Part shown: one piece after another, positions 1-10,100 of the stretch | How positions within the stretch are numbered: position 1 is the stretch's first letter | How the letters are laid out: each line of letters opens with the position of its first letter | Assembly (NCBI GenBank): GCA_026260175.1 | Contig: JAKCWW010003268.1 | Location: 1-25,242 of the forward strand | Origin: Reticulitermes lucifugus | Lineage: Eukaryota; Arthropoda; Insecta; Blattodea; Rhinotermitidae | Reading direction: 5' to 3' | DNA length: 25,242 bases | The notes under the pieces: generated by a model | Database searches by the model: none | Seen by the model: only the letters and a program-made list of their open reading frames with translations | Told to the model about the DNA's origin: nothing | Translations under genes and position numbers: made by a program

Positions 1-1
1 A

Positions 2-385
2 AAGAGAGCAATTAGGATTATGCTGAGGCTGGGTCCAAGGAGTTCTTGTAGAGGTTTCAAAAATTGGATATACTTAGTTCCTTGTTTATATATCTATGTT
101 TTGATGTTATTTGTAGTTAAAAATCCTAAAATCTATCCAACCAACACCTCAGTTCATGGCAGGAATACTAGGCAACAAAATAAACTGCATGTACCTTCTG
201 TGAGATCTTCCACAATACAGAGAGGTGTATACTATTCATCTGTTGAAATATTTAATCACCTTCCGCAAAATATTTCAAAACTTCATAACAATATACATAT
301 TTTTAAGACTATGTTAAGGAATCATCTTGTTAAGAATGCTTCTTATTCTATTGACGAATTTCTTTCCAAAGATTGTAAGAGTTAA
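2..385 (+). mobile_element. LINE reverse-transcriptase C-terminus (CR1/Jockey-like), 5'-truncated by window edge
   Basis: The frame is open from the first bases of the window to a TAA at 383-385. It reads like the C-terminal tail of a CR1/Jockey-type non-LTR retrotransposon polyprotein. It opens with a KRAIRIM-type segment (codons 2-22), then a hydrophobic LMLFVV stretch, then a VHGRNTR block followed by LHVPSV, and ends with the pattern GVYY..VEIFNHLPQNI....FK..L...L. This order is the usual end of insect CR1/Jockey ORF2 proteins after the reverse transcriptase domain. The RT catalytic core would lie to the left of the window. The frame has no stop, so the copy may be fairly young. Family placement comes from memory of the motif order, not from a search. 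Confidence 0.82.
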
Positions 386-727
386 CCAGCAACAAATAAT
401 TTTTCAACTGCTGTTGCACTCCTTTCATAGTTCATTATTATTAGCAACATATATGTGTATTCTGTGTATGTCCTTTATTCTACTTAATTTTCAAATGTTG
501 ACTTATTATTTATTGTAATCCATATATTTACTTTGTCTTAGTGAATGAGTATGAATTCTCTTGTTATTTACAGTGTTTTACTAATTATATGTAACTTTGT
601 ATCTCAGTGTTTTGACTTGATTGCATATTGCAATCTACTCTGATATCTTGACGAATCCCATATCCAATCCTACTTGCATGGATATTGGATCGGTGAATGT
701 ATATGTATGTATGTATGTATGTATGTA
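386..727 (+). repeat. LINE 3' UTR ending in ATGT microsatellite tail
   Basis: This AT-rich stretch follows the stop codon of the LINE frame. It ends in an ATGT/TATG tetranucleotide run (about 697-727) directly after a segment reading GGATATTGGATCGGTG. CR1/L2-type LINEs characteristically end in short tandem repeats rather than poly(A), so this run is taken as the element's 3' end. The exact boundary is inferred. Confidence 0.6.
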
Positions 728-1166
728 ATTCAAACACAATGACATACAGTTATTGAAAAAATTAGTAATAAACTGTCACATCAATCATGAGAAAGAAGCG
801 ACCACACTGCACTCATGTCACTCTTCCAGCTTGGCCACATCTTGCTGCCCTCAGCCTCATCTTGAAATGAAGCCAGTTAAATTCCACTACCTTAACCAAA
901 TTTCAAGTTGTCAATATAGATGTGAAAAAGCACTGTAGGGCAAGTTTGAAAAGTAATATAATTTCAGGATGAAATTATTTCCACTGTTGCATGTATTAAT
1001 AAATGAAACTGGAAAACAGAGTACAGGACCTATTACCGTTCCAACCAGGCAATTACTGGTAACAATTTAATTTGCCACTCAGGAGTGTGTAAACATATGA
1101 AATGTACATAATTATTTGTCTCAATATGTTACGTTTAAACCACAGACTTTAACAAAAAAGACATAC
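728..1166. other. Non-coding, probable intron of the minus-strand gene
   Basis: No credible exon is visible on either strand. The stretch begins after the LINE tail and ends at the donor site of the exon at 1167-1366. The next exon of that minus-strand gene must lie at or beyond the left part of the window. A GC-richer patch at about 790-880 has no recognisable coding content. Confidence 0.4.
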
Positions 1167-4100
1167 CTTGACATCTTGTCCTTGATCTACACCTGTATTC
1201 AGATTGTTGGATTCAACCAATTTATTTGCTGGCAGCTCAGAACTTTCTGTCATCTGTGGCCTTGGTGCAACAAAATCATGCAGTGGCGTTGTTAACTGTT
1301 CTAGTATCGATGCTGACAAATCTGATCGAGAACGTTTTGGTTCCTTGACAGACACTTCCTTCTCTCCTAAAACAATGGCCATAAAACTGTGCAGAATAAC
1401 AAATTTGCAGATGCCATAAAAATATCAGGTAAGTATACTTTGAATGTATAAAGGGTTTTTACCATGCTACCACTTTGTAAATAAATTTGTGTCTATAAAA
1501 ATCCCCGATATTTCTATTTTACCATTTGTTACCACCTCGATGTGTCTTTCGGACAGTTCCTCTTTCTATTCCTTCCCAAAGCAGAAATCATTTCACATAT
1601 TATACTACTTACATTTGTTCATTTATGAACCTGTACATATTACACTGGAAGCTCTATTCCTCATTCTACTAATTTAGAGCACTGTTCATCAAACCACAAA
1701 CCATTCCACAAAATTCAGCTCACACATTTTCACCTTTCCATAGGTAATTTCGCTGACATTATTACTTCCAATTACACTCCATTCCTTTCTGTCTTTTCTT
1801 CTACACTATAGCAGAAACCTATTCCTGATTTCAGCCTCACAATACTCTTCCTTAATTGTGGCATGTTGCAGCGCTTATTCAGAAGTATACACAATAAATA
1901 TGCTAGACGTCTGTCATCACAACCATAACAGGTTTTGTAAACATATTTGCCTACTACATGCTTCGACTACATACAGTGTCACCTTCAGATAAGAATTTTC
2001 CACAAGAAGTAAAGTGGAAAAAACACACACAATGCCAATTTTTACTTGAGATCTCAAATTTAAATTATGTATCATAAAGACTATATATATTAATCCTTCA
2101 GTCACAGCCTTGCTGCACTGTACAGACCTTCCATTCTTTACATGCTGCCAACCTTGGTGCACCATACATTCATGAATGCACTGATGGGCACTAAAAATTT
2201 AAAATTCCTCCATCCTGAGCAATAGTTGGAATTTCAAACCCCCCCCCCCCACATTACTGAAGGCTAAAAGACTGGTTAAAATGATAAGATAAAAATCAAG
2301 GATTTAACAGTTGGGAGACCATTATGTTAATTGTGAAATATATGAGAAACTCTATATTGGTCCTATGATTTGTTTAAAAAACTTAATTTATAACTTCTCA
2401 TTTTAACCAATGTTTTAATATATAATATATATATTAATATATGTTAACTTTATATCTCAAGTAAAAATTAGCATTGTTAGGTCCTTGTACACTTTACATC
2501 TTTTGGGAAAGTCCAAACATGTAGTAAATAAATATATTTACAATAAATGTTACACCTGTGCCAAAGAAAGTCTACCATACTTATCATATACACTAGTATT
2601 ACTCTTGTTTTTAACTTTTGTACCACTCAATTTTCAGATATTAAACATCTCCATGAAGAATTCCTTCATTTCTTGTTTTCTGGTAGTCATAACCTAAATT
2701 CTGCAATCACTAAATAGTGACCAGTACTACAGTTAGTCCATCTGTACTTGATCTAACATTAATCATACTCAAATGTACTCATTTGCCAAATAAAATGTGT
2801 AACAGTCACCCCCACATAAGTCCAGTAATGTCTGTATCATTCATTTCATTCATTCATTCCGTAGTCTGTCTTACAACAGGTCCATAGCCTCTTCCAAAGC
2901 GAGTTCTCCACAGACTGTGATCTAGTGTTTCCTCTTTCAATTTCCAGTATCCTCTCATTTCCTTAAGGTCATTCAGTAGCTGCTTACGTCTTCTTCCATA
3001 TCATGACATGGAAATTATATGCCTTCATAAATCAGACTTGTTATTGAGGAAAAATTCACTCAATAATCGACCCCATCATTGTATGAAATTTCATGTAAAA
3101 CTTCACTTCCTGTATTATGAACACGATGTATGGTAGCATGACAAACCGTCTTGTGTTGCCTTCTTGTTTTTAAATAACCAATGGAAGTCTAAAACCATGG
3201 CCACCAGCCAGCCCTCACAGCCTGCATGTGACTGTCAGAATCTTCCACCTATACTGGTGTCTCACATTATACACAAGGCATTAAAAATTGCAATATTTAC
3301 ATAATTACTAGAAAATAAGATGACAGCAGAGAAACTGCCAAGTTCTCACTGCTGTTATACCCACAGACTTGCTGATATTAAGTAACAGGAACATTTTATA
3401 TTTTTTACTTCTCACAAAATGTAAGAGTTTTTGGTAATTTAAAACATAACACAAAACACTACTAATAAAATGCAGAAATCATGATTATTTGATGTGTGAT
3501 CTATGTGGAATTAAAAGTCCTCATTAATTATCTAAAACACGTGAAATTTTAATGAAAAGATACACACATGGGGATTCTCTTCTTCTGGGATATGACACTG
3601 TGCCAATGGGTTGTTTGGTCTTGACATTTTGAGACAATGCAGTGTCCTTATATTCAACTTGAAACATTTTAACCCTTGAAGATGAGAGCATTACATTGCC
3701 TCAAAACATCCAGATCCATTTACCCAGTGATGCAGTGTCATATCCAAGAAGAATGGAATCCTCACCAATCTCACAACTCACACAGAAATGTACATATTTA
3801 TATACAAGCCAATGAGTTATAACATGTGGTGTACCTGGAGTGCTAATTTTAATATGTGCAGGTAACTTTGCGGTTTTCATTATGGCAGTAAGGGAGATCT
3901 GATCAGCCCGCTGAAGCATTCCTTCTGCGCTGCAAAGAGCGCGTATTGGAAGAAGCAATTGTTTTGGACACAACATAGCTCCTGTTGTTGCCACTGTTTC
4001 ACCAGTGCTCTGCGCTTGCAGATGGGACAACAGGTACTGCAGAAGAATGCGGCATGCCTGACAGACAACTCCAATTTGACTCTTACATACTGGAAGAAAA

Positions 4101-6988
4101 ACACAATCAGACAATAATTTAAATCAAATATATCTGGACTAAAATTTATGTTAATAAAATCCCTTCATTTGCCCAGTTTTCTCTGTTCTGTCTCTGGTCT
4201 CACTGCTAACTGACAATAACCAGTTCTCTTACACTACAGAAGTGATCTATTTCCATTGCTTGGTAATTCTACAATGCATATGGCAATAATCATGTGGCAC
4301 AAGCAGTAAATAATAGAAAATATGCATACTGTCACATCCCTCTACTTGCAGTACTGTATTCTTTCATAAATAGGAACATATATTCGTTACATTATCATAA
4401 AAATAAGCAGCTTGATTATTTCATTACAGTTTACTCTAAGAAACCCCTGGCCAATAATTGACTAAATCCCCTAAAATACTCACATGTACCAGCACTTGTG
4501 CTAATGTAATCTGCAGCCAAAGGTGCAAATGCTGTGTAGAATGTTTCATATTTATCTTCATGATTCAAAAGCTCACTTTCACTGTCAAACAACATAAAGA
4601 AACTGATTAGTTAAGATATCACAACCAATGCAATGTAAACTTACATTCAAAGCATGATCTAGATGACCAAATTATCAAAGAGAAATACTGGCAGATATCT
4701 ATATGCTAATAAATCAAAGCAAAACTTATTCACTCTTAATGCACAGTAATAAAAATTTTTACTGATCAGGCATGCCCTTTTTGACATACAAAGAATAAAC
4801 ATATCATTTTCAGTGAGAAAACTCTCTGCCTTGCCACATCCAGCCTGTAACCTAGACACTATACTGACAATGCCATTTATCTTGAGGAAATCAAGACCAC
4901 CACTACAATCATCAGAATAAATGGCCTCAAAGTGGGGAATGGAACCAAACATGAAAGAGGAACAAGAACCAACAGACTGAGACATTCACTGTGACTGGTT
5001 GACTAAAGCTGATAATTCAATCTCATTTCTTTACAAACAGCATGGCTTCAGTGTCACACTTGCATGAATGGCTTTTCAACTGGTTTTCAAGCCTACTGGG
5101 TAGTCAAGCACACAACAGTGCCACTTTGGCAAGAACAGTATCAGAGGTATGATGCATCTCTCTGCATTTCCTTCCTTAATATCAAAACCACCATCACCAA
5201 GCTCTGACAAAATATGATAATGGTACAACCACATGTGATGCAGAGAGAGCAGCAATACCACAATTTACATTAAGTCAACATTATTTAAACACTAAATCTG
5301 GCAAAGAACTGTTATTTCACATACTGAGAGTTATGACAACAATAGCTGGGTCAGCTTCAGACCTACTGACTGTTTGCAAACATAGGCCTAGAACAAACTC
5401 AGATCTGATGAAGGTAACTTACAGTATTATTTAAAACTGAAAAATTTACATGGCTTCTCAGTTCTTAAAACAGTCTGCCCAGTCTGTAACCTCATAAAAA
5501 TAGCCACTGCCTCCTACATACAAACAACAAACGTGCCATTATAACACATATGCAGCTGACAATGCAATAAACGAAGTACACAATTCATGGATCACAAATA
5601 CATTTACTATTTAATTCCTACATGCTTCAGGTTCAATAACAATCCTCAGGGAAACTACTTTAGATACTGCTGGAAGAAATTGAAAGCTTACATTCTTTTA
5701 AAATACAACAAAACAATAAAAACATATCCTTATGTGAATTAAAAAACATGAACTGTTAATCTAAAATCTATAAATGACTTATTACATACCACACATAACA
5801 TTAAATTACATGTGTTTTATGTTAACAAAATCCTGCTTTTACATAATTCTATGGACAGCCTCATCATTCAGTGCATAGATACCATCCACATGTACACAGT
5901 AATTAGTCATAAATATGCCATGTATCATATTCATATATTCAAATATCCCGAATTCAGTCGACACATTACATTCCTTTGTTCTACGGTGTCAAAACATGGG
6001 GGGTCCCTCTGCAAATTTCAGTCAGAGGCCTGTGTTGGATGATATACCCCAAGTTCTAAGAAAAATAACCACTTCCAGTGATCAAGGGTTTCATCTTTGC
6101 TGAGCACTTACTGCATAATGTTGCAAGGTTTCATCTTCATTGAGCACTTACTGCATTACAAAACATACATGCAGATACTGGTATAAAATTCAGAGCACAT
6201 GAAAGCCGGTATCACGTGCAATGGTTGTTCCAATCTAATCTATTACACAAATATTCAGTTCATTATTCAACTGCCAGCCCAAGATGTGTAATAAATTCGT
6301 TCCTTTATTGCTTCTTGTAGTTTGCTCTGGGCCAAATGTGGAAACAACATCCAAATCTTGTTTAAGAATAGCACGATACGGTGTAAAGAGCTGTGTGGTC
6401 TGAATTATGCAACACCGTGTATCGAGGAACTTCATTTCCGAACATTTTAGTGCAGAGTTTCCCAGACTTTGCATAGAAGTCAATTTTAGGTACATGCATA
6501 AAAATCAAGAATTGAAAACAGTGTGACAAACGATTAAATACTAGTATCAAAATTCATACGCGCAATTTCTACATTTCACAAAAAATTATGACAACAAATA
6601 TTGGCTGTAAAATATCGTTCACAACATGACACAAAAACGCAAAAACAGCACTGCAAGATGACAAAATCAAATACGTAAACACAGTACCATAAACTTTATT
6701 ATACTTTGATATCGTACACCTCAACAGACACCAAACTTGCTACTTGAGAATTTCTATTTCATTCCGTCACCCCCGGAAGGAATGACGTTGTAACCTTTCT
6801 ACAGTACTAAGACACATGCTATTCAAGTTAACTTTGAGGTGATTGGTCTTTTATTGCTCTTCAAGTTACCTTCTATTAACAGCCTTCACAAGCTCTAGGA
6901 CATCGTTTTTATTCAAAGAACCGTATGATGCTGCCAAAATTGGCTTGACTATTGCAGCCCATTCCACACCACCACTATTCGCAGCCAT
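1167..6988 (-). CDS. Unrecognised multi-exon protein, N-terminal 224 residues (continues past left edge)
   Basis: Four exons join in frame: 6988-6870 (start ATG 6988-6986), 4581-4484, 4089-3835 and 1366-1167. Donors and acceptors are canonical (GTAACT, GTGAGT, GTACAC, GTATGT; TTTGACAG, CTTCCAG, TTTTAG). The phases fit at every junction (2, 1, 1, 0), which is strong evidence that they belong together. The product starts MAANSGGVEWAAIVKPILAA. Residues 1-160 look mostly alpha-helical, with a cysteine- and leucine-rich helix near 74-95 (CKSQIGVVCQACRILLQYLL). Residues 160-224 are polar and probably disordered (KEPKRSRSDLS then QMTESSELPANK), with a basic KRSR patch that could be a nuclear signal. 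The last visible exon ends in phase 0 at VDQGQDVK, so the protein continues left of 1167. I do not recognise the family. A HEAT/ARM-like helical protein is one possibility, but it is only a guess. The gene is divergent from ZNHIT6. Confidence 0.72.
1367..3834 (-). other. Intron of the unrecognised minus-strand gene
   Basis: This intron of about 2.5 kb separates exons 3 and 4. It holds a LINE 3' end (2842-2999), a poly-C run near 2240-2250 and AT-rich sequence such as the alternating TA tract around 2417-2440. I see no further exon. The matching phase across the intron (1 to 1) argues against a missing exon but does not exclude one whose length is a multiple of three. Confidence 0.5.
2842..2999 (-). 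mobile_element. LINE 3' end with C-terminal ORF2 fragment
   Basis: Read on the minus strand, 2999-2854 is an uninterrupted frame of about 47 codons ending in TGA (2856-2854). It contains GRRRKQLLNDLKEMRGYWKL, then a LWRTRFGRGYGPVVRQTTE tail. This basic tail is the hallmark C-terminus of a LINE family I recall as very common in cockroach and termite sequence. It is followed at once by a degenerate ATTC/TTCA tandem run (2842-2857), the expected 3' terminus. Only the last 150 bp survives, so this is a typical 5'-truncated insertion. It sits in an intron in the same orientation as the host gene. Confidence 0.75.
4811..4875 (-). repeat. tRNA-derived SINE head fragment
   Basis: On the minus strand this reads GTCAGTATAGTGTCTAGG followed by TTACAGG, which nearly matches the SINE head at 14600-14650 (GTCAGTATAGTGACTAGG, then CTACAGG). 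Both resemble a degenerate tRNA D-arm/A-box. The element boundaries beyond this stretch cannot be set from one partial match. Confidence 0.5.
6083..6156. repeat. Two-copy 40-bp tandem duplication
   Basis: Two successive units share AAGGTTTCATCTT, then TGAGCACTTACTGCAT, at a period of about 41 bp with only a few differences. It lies in the first intron of the minus-strand gene. No function is suggested. Confidence 0.65.
6235..6466 (-). other. Possible alternative terminal exon of the unrecognised gene
   Basis: A minus-strand frame of 76 codons runs from an AG at 6467-6468 to a TAG at 6237-6235. It would splice in phase to exon 1 (AG + T gives Ser), producing a protein of about 116 residues. 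The acceptor is weak (TATGCAAAG, with a pyrimidine-rich stretch only further upstream). Exon 1 also splices in phase to the much better acceptor at 4581. The peptide (starting SLGNSALKCSEMKFLDTRCC) is not recognised. I rate it a chance frame or minor isoform rather than part of the main transcript. Confidence 0.2.
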
Positions 6989-7134
6989 TTTTCCCTTGTG
7001 ATCGATTTCACTTGAACATGGATGAGGACAGTAATTGGATCCGTAGTATTTATTGGATGTCACTGGAACGCTTCAATCGCCCCTCTTTCAATCCGTGAAC
7101 TGTACCCTATGGCTTCCGTGTTCCGTATACAAGC
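6989..7134. promoter_or_regulatory. Putative bidirectional promoter
   Basis: Only 146 bp separate the start codon of the minus-strand gene (ATG at 6988) from the ZNHIT6 start codon (ATG at 7135). Both genes have housekeeping-type exon 1 structure, and the stretch has more CpG and GC than the surrounding introns. Head-to-head pairs this close usually share one promoter. I see no clear TATA box between the two starts. A short upstream ORF for the ZNHIT6 direction lies at 7018-7098. Confidence 0.6.
7018..7098 (+). CDS. Possible upstream ORF in the ZNHIT6 5' leader
   Basis: An ATG at 7018 opens a 26-codon frame (MDEDSNWIRSIYWMSLERFN...) that ends with TGA at 7096-7098, before the ZNHIT6 start at 7135. 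If the ZNHIT6 transcript starts upstream of 7018, ribosomes would meet this ORF first. The transcription start is unknown, so the ORF may not be transcribed at all. The peptide resembles nothing I know. Confidence 0.25.
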   Translation: MDEDSNWIRSIYWMSLERFNRPSFNP

Positions 7135-10100
7135 ATGGCGCTGGGAAGGGTGTGTACGAGGTGAGAGGAGATGTGAATTGTTACGAACCAATAGTGTTTA
7201 TGTGTTTCATTACTTTTATGACTGCGTTATAACCGATGACTTCAATACTCTTTACACTTCCTTTTCATTCCTGCTTCTACTTGTAAAATATAAAGAACTT
7301 GGTGTTACTTAAGTTTCATGGGTATCATTCTGTTCTTACAGAATGTTTAGAACACTAATCATTTCACACAAATCCCAAAACCTCTGTATGTGTACGTACA
7401 CTTTTTATTACAGTCTGGGGAAATGTGAAGTATGCAATGATCAAGAGGCGAAATACACATGCCCAAGATGTGAGGTGAAGACTTGCTGTTTAACATGTGT
7501 GAACACTCACAAAAAGGAATTGGAATGTGATGGCCAGAGGAATAAAGTTGCATACAAGCGTATTTCGGAGTTCACGAATTTAGATATCCTAAGTGGTATG
7601 TGGCTTAGTATTACTGAATATGTCATACTGTTAGAAGAGTAAAGCTTGTATGTACAGCTGAGTTGTGTATGGTAATAACTAAGCTGAAGTGACAGTTAAG
7701 TTGTAAGACTATAGCTATTTGTAATTTTCTGTATTTGTCAGGTAAATTAGTACTGTCATGGCACCCATGAATCTTCAGGACTATAAACCTCTACCATTTA
7801 TGCTAGTAGCTTAAAATTTATGTTAGGGATTTATTTGTAACAGAGATAGAAATATTACATGAAATATGTGTAGTGTGAATACATATATTTAGCTGACAGT
7901 TGGCAACACTTACTTCAAAACTTTTTGCATAACTTGTATTCAGTATTGATAGAAAAGGAACTTATTTTCCTAGTTATTTATTGCAGCTGCTGCCACTTTT
8001 ATGCAATAGTGAGAAGTACTTCGAAGAACTTTACAATATGGATACTGTGTATCAGGAATTCTATGGTAGAATCGTTACCCTGTTTATGAATCAGTCCCTG
8101 CTTTATACATATTCTTGTCTTATTGTACCATGTAAGTCAACATGATGCAAGTAGTAATCATTGTTGCCCATATATGGTGAAAGTTGCTGGTTACTACAGA
8201 ATTTTTTTCGTGTATGGTTTAGGTCAGGTATAGCATTTTACGTTTCATGGTTATGATCATGGTGGTGGTTTAATTTATTTTATGTATTTCTACATCATCT
8301 AGAAGTGTGTATATGTGTCTTGTGGATAGCGTAATTTTGAGGAAGAGCAGTAGCATTTATGTAATTTCTTCACATGTGAGACATTTTTCATGTTTCTTTT
8401 ATGATTTATCTACAGCACTGTCATCTCGTTTCTTTACAATACTGAAATTGAAAGAATTCTGTAATCAAGTCCAATACAGGTACTCAAATATTCAAGAATT
8501 CTCTGGTGATAATGTGCAGGTTACTACCATCATTACAAAAGCATACCATTGTCACCTCTCCTGAGCCATTTCAGTTTGGTTCACATATTTACTGCTCATT
8601 TTTATAAGATCCATTTCAAATTCTGATTGTCCAGAGCCACATTTTACCTCAATATTTTCTGACTTAAAGATATTTTGTATCTCTGTTGAAAGACACATAC
8701 AGTTTGCAGGAAAGAGCAAATTAGCTTTTGGCATAATAATTGTATTGTGACACTATACAACATCACTTCTCAGACACAGAGGACAGTAATCTTCATAATA
8801 ATCTTGCACAGTATTCCTTACATGATATAAATTATGTTTTCTAGATTACAGACTTTTGGAGGAAACAACACGCCATGTTGAAACATATGCCAGAGATTTA
8901 TCAAAGCATTACACTACATCAAAGGAATTGCCTATTGTAAGTAATTATTTTGTACATAACCCATTGATGTGTACTAACATTATTCATCAGTAAAACAGAA
9001 TGTACATATGAGGACCAGTTATTTTGGTAGGAATGTACAAAAGGATACCTTTATGTTGCAGTTGTTTGTTCATCCATCTTTATTATGGATTTTATGGGAA
9101 CCCTTCATTTTCCATGCATACTGTAGACATTTTGTTTGTTATGTACCAAAACCTTAAATTTCCAAATAAAGAAGGCATGGTTAAGAATCATATATTGTGT
9201 GGTATAAACATGCATAAGAGTATGACCTTGAAATATACATTAATATGTTCTCGGAGGTCATCATTTGTTTGCCAAGGGTTACAAAGCTAACTTGTCTTGT
9301 ACTAACTACAGAAGATGTCACAATGTCCCCCTTCCCATCTGATCCACAGATGGGCTACAAAGCTAAGGTGTCAGCTTTGTTAACTATTGAAGGTGTTCAA
9401 GTGTCCTCTGTCCCATCTTGATGGACTGAATGACTCAAATCAGTAATTCAAACATGCCATACCACATGGGCCATCATGTTGTCCAGACTCTACTGAAATC
9501 TGGTAAAGATTTTGCTTTAACCCTCTGGCGCATAACACCAGGTATACCCATCACGCAGCGTGATGCTTAAAATCCTGAACATCGGGTATAGGTGATGGCC
9601 ATTTAATGCCCTTCATATGCAGCTCTCATTTAAATTCCTATCTCTTGCAAATTCTACAAGGCATTTAATTCTGGCACAATAGGGTAAATGTTTCCATGAG
9701 AAGATGTCAGTGGGTTTGAGATCTGGGGACTATGCTGGCCAGGATATGAGTTCATTACATCCAGTTCTTCTCCCTGGAAATGTGACTGTCAACAGTTCAC
9801 AAACATGGTGCTTGTAATGTGCAGGTGTTCCACCATGGTGATACAACATGTCTTGTATCCAAATTCAAGGTAGTGATCCATTGATGAATGCGTAGTTGGA
9901 TGTACCAATAAGACGGAGGGGTATATGGTCGAATGACGCATCTCCTAGACGTGTGGACTGCCATACCGAAATTGATAAATTTTATGTAATGTGTAGGATT
10001 TCTTATGATCAGTGGTCAAAACAGTAAATTTATCATTCCCTCCTTAGTAAAATGCATGTTGGACCAGAGCCCTTGCATGAAATATGGGTTATTAACTTGT

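Larger units (their letters stand above)
4582..6869 (-). other. First intron of the unrecognised minus-strand gene
   Basis: This intron of about 2.3 kb joins exon 1 (ending AG in phase 2) to exon 2 (starting T in phase 2). It contains a SINE-head-like fragment near 4811-4875, a short 40-bp tandem duplication at 6083-6156 and a possible alternative exon at 6235-6466. The rest is AT-rich with no recognisable gene. Confidence 0.5.

Noticed and set aside
4659..4985. Minus-strand frame of 108 codons
   Set aside because: Overlaps the SINE-head-like sequence. The known exons on either side join in phase without it, and no domain is visible.
7022..7312. Plus-strand frame of 96 codons across the ZNHIT6 first exon
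   Set aside because: It is out of frame with the zinc-finger exon. The in-phase start is the short frame at 7135-7160, which ends at a strong donor.
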